A DNA stretch of 48,658 bases from Actinomycetota bacterium (GTDB taxonomy: Bacteria > Actinomycetota > Actinomycetes > S36-B12 > UBA5976), in the NCBI GenBank assembly GCA_016870575.1, contig VGBH01000010.1:1-48658 (forward strand). The letters are read 5' to 3'. Position 1 is the first letter of the stretch. Each line of letters starts with the position of its first letter. Below the pieces are notes generated by a model, which was not told the DNA's origin, did not search any database, and saw only the letters and a list, made by a program, of their open reading frames with translations. The translations under genes were made by a program, and so were the position numbers. This document shows positions 43,948-48,658 of this stretch, in pieces.

Positions 43948-44463
43948 ATGCCGCTATATCGCCTCGGCGAGTATTCACCCGTGATTCATCCAGATGCCTA
44001 TGTGCACGAAGACGCGATCTTGATTGGGCGAGTTGAGGTTGGGGCAGAAAGCACCATCTGGCCCACCGCCGTGCTCCGTGGTGATGGTGCAGGAATCTAT
44101 GTAGGTGAGCGAACCTCTATTCAAGATGGCTGCATTATTCACAATACTGATGTGTTGCCAACCAGAGTTGGCTCGCGGGTAACAGTTGGTCACAACACTC
44201 ATCTTGAAGGTTGCACAGTTGAAGATGACTGCTTGATTGGATCAGGTTCAACGTTGTTACCAGAAGCTGTCGTTAGGCGAAACTCACTTGTGGGGGCAAA
44301 TGCACTTATTCCAGGCAGTATGGAAGTTCCTTCATTTGCCATGGCGCTTGGAGTACCCGCAAAGATAAAACCAGATTCAGTTTCAGAGGGACAGTTTATT
44401 GAAAATGCTGATGCATATGTTGCTCGTGGTAAGTATTACCGTGAGTATCAATCTCGTATCTAA
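43948..44463 (+). CDS. Gamma-class carbonic anhydrase family protein
   Basis: A 171-aa left-handed beta-helix protein of hexapeptide repeats (IGRVEVGAESTIWPTAVLRGD, GIYVGERTSIQDGCII). The three zinc histidines are at their expected places, IIHNTD and VGHNTHLEGC. It probably hydrates CO2, although many members are inactive or act in CoA or acetyl-transfer complexes. TAGGGT lies upstream and AAAGGAG precedes the ATG. It converges on the monophosphatase gene with a 4-bp overlap. Confidence 0.9.
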   Translation: MPLYRLGEYSPVIHPDAYVHEDAILIGRVEVGAESTIWPTAVLRGDGAGIYVGERTSIQDGCIIHNTDVLPTRVGSRVTVGHNTHLEGCTVEDDCLIGSGSTLLPEAVVRRNSLVGANALIPGSMEVPSFAMALGVPAKIKPDSVSEGQFIENADAYVARGKYYREYQSRI

Positions 44464-45263
44464 AGCAGATTAGTTATTTCTTCAAGTTGATCTTTTAATC
44501 CTGGTCGACAAACTAATAACCATTCGCCCCAAGGTTGATTTCGATGATTAAACTCCGCTCCTGCTTCTATTGCAATTAGTAATGCCGCTGCATAATCCCA
44601 GATCCGTACGCCTGATTCCACATATGCATCAACACCTCCAGTTGCAACAGATGTAATATCAATGCTTGCCGCACCCATTCGGCGTAAATCTCTTACTTGC
44701 GGTAGCACAGCAGCAATAACTGGTGCAATTTCGGCGCGACGTTCTTTTCGATATGCAAATCCAGTAGCAAGTAAACATTGCCCTAGATCTGTGCTTGGTG
44801 ATGTTTTAAGTTGAGTCACTCCATTATTGTCTTCAACAAACGATCCGCCGCCAGCTGTTGCATAATAAATTTTGCTCAAATCAGGCGCTACTAAACAGCC
44901 TGCAATTGATTGACCATCTTTAAGAGCGGCAACTGATACCGCCCAGACAGGCAGGCCATACATATAATTAACTGTTCCATCGATTGGATCAATTGCCCAC
45001 GATATTCCTGTTTTGCTGACAATCTCACTTCCCTCTTCACCAATAAAACCATCATCTGGCCGAGTTAACTTTATTGTTTTTACTATCAATGCTTCAGCAG
45101 CGCGATCCATCTCAGTTACTGGATCAGTAACTGACGTTTTAGTGCTCACTTCGGATTTTTGAGCAATAACTTCACTTCGCCCAGAAACTACTAATTTTGC
45201 AGCTTGCGTGGCAGCGGTTCGCGCAATTGCCAGCAACTCCTGCGCAGAAGGACTTTGGCTCAT
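44460..45263 (-). CDS. suhB: Inositol-monophosphatase family enzyme
   Basis: A 267-aa Mg-dependent, Li-sensitive phosphatase. Metal ligands lie in IGEEGSE, WAIDPIDGTVNYMYGLP and RIWDYAAALLIAIEAGA. Members dephosphorylate inositol phosphate, fructose-1,6-bisphosphate, histidinol phosphate or PAP. Sequence alone does not decide. Its place between DUF4193 and sepH is the typical actinobacterial position of the gene usually called suhB. It is divergent from the MFS gene. Confidence 0.88.
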   Translation of the reverse strand: MSQSPSAQELLAIARTAATQAAKLVVSGRSEVIAQKSEVSTKTSVTDPVTEMDRAAEALIVKTIKLTRPDDGFIGEEGSEIVSKTGISWAIDPIDGTVNYMYGLPVWAVSVAALKDGQSIAGCLVAPDLSKIYYATAGGGSFVEDNNGVTQLKTSPSTDLGQCLLATGFAYRKERRAEIAPVIAAVLPQVRDLRRMGAASIDITSVATGGVDAYVESGVRIWDYAAALLIAIEAGAEFNHRNQPWGEWLLVCRPGLKDQLEEITNLL

Positions 45264-45267
45264 GGGA

Positions 45268-45273
45268 TAACTT
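45268..45273 (+). promoter_or_regulatory. Leaderless promoter -10 of the MFS gene
   Basis: TAACTT ends 8 bases before the ATG at 45282, and no ribosome binding site lies between. The box is only 4 bases outside the start codon of the divergent monophosphatase gene, so the regulatory region of the MFS gene overlaps that coding sequence. Confidence 0.5.
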
Positions 45274-45281
45274 TGCCACCT

Positions 45282-46472
45282 ATGCTCAATAAATATCGAA
45301 TTGCCTTTTCCGACCCGCGAGCGCGCGCATTTTCTTTTGCTGGATTTATTGCTCGTATGCCTATTTCGATGGTTGGCATTGGAATTTTAATGTATGTGGA
45401 AACTGCCAGAGGTAATTACACATTAGCCGGTTCAGTATCAGCACTAGGCGCTATTGCTGCAGCCGCTGGTGGTCCTATTACTTCGAGATTAACTGATCGA
45501 TTTGGTCAACATCGAATACTTCCTTGGCAAATTGTAATTGTAGTTTCAGCAGCAGTCGCATTAATTCTTACTATTCCATCAGATTTACCAGCTATCTGGA
45601 TTTTTGTTTTTGCAATCATTAGTGGCTTTTGTTCGCCTTCAATTGGTGCACTAGTTCGAGCAAGATGGACGGCTTTGTTGGTATCTGGCCCAGTTCTAAT
45701 AACGGCATTTTCAGTTGAGAGCATGATTGATGAAATAATTTTTGTAATTGGTCCATCAATTGCGGCTTTCACATCTGTAAACATTCATCCTGCAGCTCCG
45801 CAGAGTATTGCGGTGGTGTTTTTATTAGTGGGCGGCATATGGTTAATTTCAATGCGCGATACTGAACCGCCGATTAATCTCCACCAGGTTAAACATGGAA
45901 AGCCAGTAGTTTTTAAAAATGGTTTACTCTGGTTGGTCTTTGTGCATTTTTTAGCTGGAGTTTTCTTTGGCTCCATTGAGACGACAATGATTGCCTTTAG
46001 CGATTTTACTGGCGTTCCAGTTGCAGCAGGTTTTCTGCTAGCACTATGGTCAATTGGCAGTTTGATTGGCGGCATCTATTACGGTGCTAGCGATTTCAAA
46101 TTACCATTGCCAAATCAGTTGGTGTTAATTTCTTTGATATTGATTCCACCTGCTGCAGTAGTGCCCTTTGTAGATAGCTTGTTTTGGCTCGGTGTTGTCG
46201 CTGTTATTGCCGGTTTTGGTATTGCTCCGCTCTTGATCTCAGCTGCCTCTATTGCTCAACAGCGTGCGGGAGCTGGACGCACAACCGAAGCGATTGCTTC
46301 GATGTATTCAGGTATTGCGGTTGGGTTTGCATTTGCTGCTGCATCAGCTGGATGGCTAATTGATAATCACGGCACAAGTTGGGCGTTTAGCATTGGCTTA
46401 GGTGCTGCTATGGCAATGATGCTTGCCGCCCTAGCAGCGCGCCCATACTTGAGTAAGCCCCCTGCTCCCTAG
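45282..46472 (+). CDS. Major facilitator superfamily transporter
   Basis: A 396-aa protein with about twelve transmembrane helices. The loop 2-3 motif of MFS proteins is seen in SRLTDRFGQHRIL. The remainder is hydrophobic with few charged residues. It belongs to the predicted arabinose-efflux-like group by pattern, but the substrate cannot be inferred. I use the ATG at 45282. The track's 26 upstream residues overlap the neighbouring gene on the other strand and are not membrane-like. Its promoter is leaderless. Confidence 0.88.
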   Translation: MLNKYRIAFSDPRARAFSFAGFIARMPISMVGIGILMYVETARGNYTLAGSVSALGAIAAAAGGPITSRLTDRFGQHRILPWQIVIVVSAAVALILTIPSDLPAIWIFVFAIISGFCSPSIGALVRARWTALLVSGPVLITAFSVESMIDEIIFVIGPSIAAFTSVNIHPAAPQSIAVVFLLVGGIWLISMRDTEPPINLHQVKHGKPVVFKNGLLWLVFVHFLAGVFFGSIETTMIAFSDFTGVPVAAGFLLALWSIGSLIGGIYYGASDFKLPLPNQLVLISLILIPPAAVVPFVDSLFWLGVVAVIAGFGIAPLLISAASIAQQRAGAGRTTEAIASMYSGIAVGFAFAAASAGWLIDNHGTSWAFSIGLGAAMAMMLAALAARPYLSKPPAP

Positions 46473-46476
46473 CCTT

Positions 46477-46504
46477 TTGGCAAACCCCAACTACTGGCTA
46501 GACT
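46477..46504 (+). promoter_or_regulatory. Promoter of sepH
   Basis: TTGGCA (46477-46482), a 16-bp spacer and TAGACT (46499-46504) give a plausible promoter immediately after the MFS stop. The leader would be about 15 nt and contain TTGGAGG, 6 bases before the TTG start. Confidence 0.5.
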
Positions 46505-46526
46505 GTCCCCTTATTGGAGGCAAATC

Positions 46527-47381
46527 TTGAACTCGCTTAAGTTCGTCAAATTGACCGCTGACGGCCAGCATCTTGTCTTTGTTGATGCTAGCGGAAAAGA
46601 ACATAGCGTTGAAGCGTCAGCTGATTTGCTTCTTGCTCTGAGAAAAGCGCTTGCCCCCATCTCCGCTGCAACTGATGAAGATTTGCGTCCTGCTCAAATT
46701 CAAGCGCGTTTGCGAGCAGGTATGTCTGTTGAGCAGTTAGTTTCTGAATTTGGCGTAGATGAAGCGCGAGTTCGAAGATTTGAAGGTCCTGTTATCCAAG
46801 AGCGGGCATATGTGGCACAACGCAGTCAACGTGCTCGCATAAAGGGCAATACCAATGAAATCACCCTTGGTGACCAAATCGAAAATCTGCTACTAGAACG
46901 CGGCCAATCAACAGATCAACTCACTTGGGATGCAACTCGGGGCGAAGAAACTTTCTGGACTATCTCCGTAACCAGAGGCGGAGCAATTGCACATTTCGGT
47001 TTTGATACCTCTTCACAAAGTGTTTGGCCGCTAGATGATGTTGCTAGAACTTTAATAGGTCTTGCACCAACAAATGCACCGAGATTGGTACCAGTACCAA
47101 CTGAAACAACAAGGCCAACATCTGTTATTGCTCAACCAAAACCAGAGACAGTTGCTGCAAGACCTGTGCCAGTTGAAACAAAACCAGAGCCAGAGAATGA
47201 ATCGAAGTCAAGTGTAGAACCAGTAGCAAAAATTGATACCGTAAAGAGTTTTGATCCTGACCAAGATGAATCAACTGTAGAAACAGGCCAATCTACTTCA
47301 GCAGCAAAGGTAACTGGAAAGAAATCAAAACGAACCAGTGTGCCATCATGGGATGAGATATTGTTTGGCGGAAGCGACTAG
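46527..47381 (+). CDS. sepH: Cell division regulator SepH (DUF3071)
   Basis: A 284-aa actinobacterial protein. The N-terminal DUF3071 region (KFVKLTADGQHLVFVDASGKEHSV, in part FVKLTADGQHL) contains a helix-turn-helix around RLRAGMSVEQLVSEFGVDEARVRRFEGPV. The C-terminal half is a Pro/Glu/Lys-rich disordered tail ending VPSWDEILFGGSD, the conserved SepH terminus. In Streptomyces and Mycobacterium SepH binds FtsZ and promotes its assembly, so it should act with the FtsZ and SepF of this window. It starts at TTG with TTGGAGG 6 bases upstream. Confidence 0.93.
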   Translation: MNSLKFVKLTADGQHLVFVDASGKEHSVEASADLLLALRKALAPISAATDEDLRPAQIQARLRAGMSVEQLVSEFGVDEARVRRFEGPVIQERAYVAQRSQRARIKGNTNEITLGDQIENLLLERGQSTDQLTWDATRGEETFWTISVTRGGAIAHFGFDTSSQSVWPLDDVARTLIGLAPTNAPRLVPVPTETTRPTSVIAQPKPETVAARPVPVETKPEPENESKSSVEPVAKIDTVKSFDPDQDESTVETGQSTSAAKVTGKKSKRTSVPSWDEILFGGSD

Positions 47382-47554
47382 GTCCAAGCTACATAAATCA
47401 AATCTTTGTGCTGATTTAATCAACCTGATTAAAGTAAATAACTGACAAGTAATTACAATCTCGCTTTTCCACAACAGATACAAGCGGAACATACCTAAAG
47501 TCTGTAGGCATAGATTCTGTTTTGTCAGACCTCACTAATACTCTTTTACTCATT

Positions 47555-47584
47555 GACCGATTAGCAACAAAGGGCAAATCGGTC
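47555..47584 (+). promoter_or_regulatory. Inverted repeat upstream of the tetR gene, candidate operator
   Basis: GACCGATT (47555-47562) and AATCGGTC (47577-47584) are perfect 8-bp inverted arms 14 bp apart, so the half sites are two helical turns apart, and they end 23 bases before the tetR GTG. This fits an autoregulatory TetR-type site. The rest of 47382-47607 (226 bp) shows no convincing gene. Confidence 0.5.
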
Positions 47585-47607
47585 GTCTTCCTAACGAAAG
47601 TAGCAAC

Positions 47608-48234
47608 GTGAGTAACTTGCTGGATCACAGCGCACCTGGACAGCATCCAACCCGAAAGCGATTAATCGATGTGACAATCCGCCTACTGGATAATCACCGT
47701 CCTGAGAATGTGACAATCACTATGGTGATTTCAGAATCTCTTGTTTCTAAGGGTGCTTTTTATCACCACTTTAACGAGTTTGAAGAAGTGATTGAAGAGG
47801 CTCTAGCTTCAAGATTCATTAGTGACATTGATCAGGCAATTGGCGAATTTACACAGCTAATTGAATCAGCAACATCTAAAGAAGAGTTGTTGAACCACTT
47901 GCGAAGTAAAGTCGAATGGTCTGAAAGAGATAATGAACGCGTGAACATTCGATTAGAAAGAATTAGGACTCTGGGCAAAGTACTTAACAACGAGAGATTC
48001 TTTAGAGTTATGTCTCAACAGCAATCCAAAACAACAAATCGACTTGTTTAGATGATTGACTTGTTAAAAAGAAAAGGTTTGATCAAAGCAAGTGTAAGTC
48101 CAAGAGTATTTGCTACTTTTTTGCTGGCATACACTTTTGGCAGAGTTATTGATGATATTTCCACTGAACCAGTTGATCGAGATGAGTGGAATGAATTTTT
48201 AATCACAACATTCAGGAATTATCTTTTTGAGTGA
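47608..48234 (+). pseudogene. TetR-family regulator interrupted by in-frame TAG
   Basis: Read through from the GTG at 47608, the frame gives a normal-length TetR protein of 208 codons. The helix-turn-helix is at residues 16-60 (TRKRLIDVTIRLLDNHRPENVTI, then SLVSKGAFYHHF), followed by an all-helical ligand domain. Codon 148 (48049-48051) is TAG, and the frame continues with MIDLLKRKGLIKASVSPRVF and a typical TetR C-terminus (the track's separate 60-aa ORF). A single base change from CAG, GAG or AAG would explain it. The truncated 147-aa form might still bind DNA but would lack most of the dimer interface. No target gene is obvious. Confidence 0.82.
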
Positions 48235-48658
48235 TTTTTGAAGAGCAAGATGGCATTAACTTCATATGATGATTCCGGCAAAGCACTTCATATGTGACTG
48301 AAAACGGTGAATTGGGTGAAGTGTCACCTACCGCCACTTGTTCACCCTCAATCACCATCTGCCCATTTACCAAACGAGCATTATGTGTCGCACGTTTGCC
48401 GCACCAACACAGTGCCTCTACCTGAAGAACATTGATTCGATCTGCTAATTCATATAGTCGCTTTGATCCAGGAAATAGCTCAGTTCGAAAATCTGCGGTA
48501 ATCCCAAATGTAAACACATCTAAACTAAAATCATCTACCAGTGATGCTAGTTGTTCTATTTGCTTTGGTTGATAAAACTGAACTTCATCGCATATCAAGT
48601 AATCGATTTTATTGCCAGACTCAATTTCATTTTTTATGAAAAAATAAAAATCTCAAGC
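48212..48658 (-). CDS. tdk: Thymidine kinase, C-terminal part, with an in-frame stop near the window edge
   Basis: Salvage kinase for thymidine. The visible part carries KIDYLICDEVQFYQP (Walker B-like), FGITADFRTELFPGSKRL (lasso and substrate region), the zinc cysteines in ALCWCGKRATHNAR and VLCRNHH, and VVIEGEQVAVGDT-like sequence. The P-loop half lies beyond the window. In the same frame a TGA occurs at 48653-48655, about 16 codons upstream of DEVQF, where family members continue in frame. The gene is therefore either broken by a nonsense change or frameshifted in the T-rich run. The 3' end overlaps tetR by 23 bp. Confidence 0.85.

Noticed and set aside
47416-47646. 76-aa minus-strand ORF overlapping the tetR start
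   Set aside because: It has no ribosome binding site, no family resemblance, and covers the operator-like repeat and the start of a recognisable TetR frame.
1-48658. CRISPR arrays, insertion sequences, prophage, tRNA or rRNA genes, and defence islands
   Set aside because: No spaced repeats, transposase or phage-type genes, or cloverleaf-like sequences were found in the short intergenic regions. The window is core chromosome.

Overview
The window looks like a chromosomal segment of a streamlined, AT-rich actinobacterium, most likely a freshwater planktonic lineage of the Nanopelagicales (acI) type. That placement is inference. The support is a typical actinobacterial gene set and order (SepF, SepH, DUF3000, DUF3159, DUF3093, DUF4193, a TRAM-type methyltransferase beside paired TrkA genes, a dcw cluster without ftsA), low G+C by eye, very short intergenic spaces, many 1-13 nt gene overlaps, and TANNNT -10 boxes only 5-9 nt from start codons (leaderless pattern). 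MurE carries the DNPR motif of meso-diaminopimelate-adding enzymes.

Layout. 1-1.6 kb: hisD and the start of hisC (minus strand). 1.6-11 kb: a LON-domain protein, dnaE (split in two frames), rluD, lspA and a dksA/traR gene (minus), then ileS (plus). 11-14.4 kb: the ftsZ-pgeF-yggS-sepF-yggT division operon (minus). 14.5-16.2 kb: two plus-strand genes inserted beside ftsZ, an unknown lipoprotein and an msiK-like sugar ABC ATPase with an in-frame TAA, closed by a strong bidirectional terminator. 16.2-31.3 kb: the dcw cluster on the minus strand (mraZ, a 41-aa ORF, rsmH, ftsL, ftsI, murE, murF, mraY, murD, then ftsW, murG, murC, ftsQ), interrupted between murD and ftsW by an opposite-strand succinate-semialdehyde dehydrogenase. 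31.4-34.4 kb: DUF3000, an RNase D-like protein, a small membrane protein, an S51-like protein and a 52-aa Cys-rich protein. 34.5-43 kb: aconitase, TRAM RNA methyltransferase, a KimA-like permease, two TrkA proteins, DUF3159, an OB-fold protein and dUTPase. 43-48.7 kb: DUF3093, DUF4193, gamma carbonic anhydrase, an inositol-monophosphatase-type enzyme, an MFS transporter, sepH, a broken tetR and part of tdk.

The genes mainly build and divide the cell wall (Mur enzymes, MraY, FtsW/FtsI, FtsQ/L, FtsZ with SepF and SepH), with replication, translation, potassium balance and central metabolism at the flanks. The regulatory DNA is informative. There are MraZ-type 10-bp repeats over the mraZ promoter, a perfect 22-bp palindrome over the acnA -35 box, mirrored -10 boxes between the permease and trkA, and two structured leaders that sit where the actinobacterial mraW and msiK RNA motifs are known.

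Four reading frames are broken (dnaE frameshift, msiK TAA, tetR TAG, tdk TGA). With three different stop codons this is not a code change. It is either real decay or splitting, or consensus error in the assembly. No tRNA, rRNA, CRISPR array, insertion sequence or prophage was seen, and no stretch longer than about 300 bases lacks a gene.
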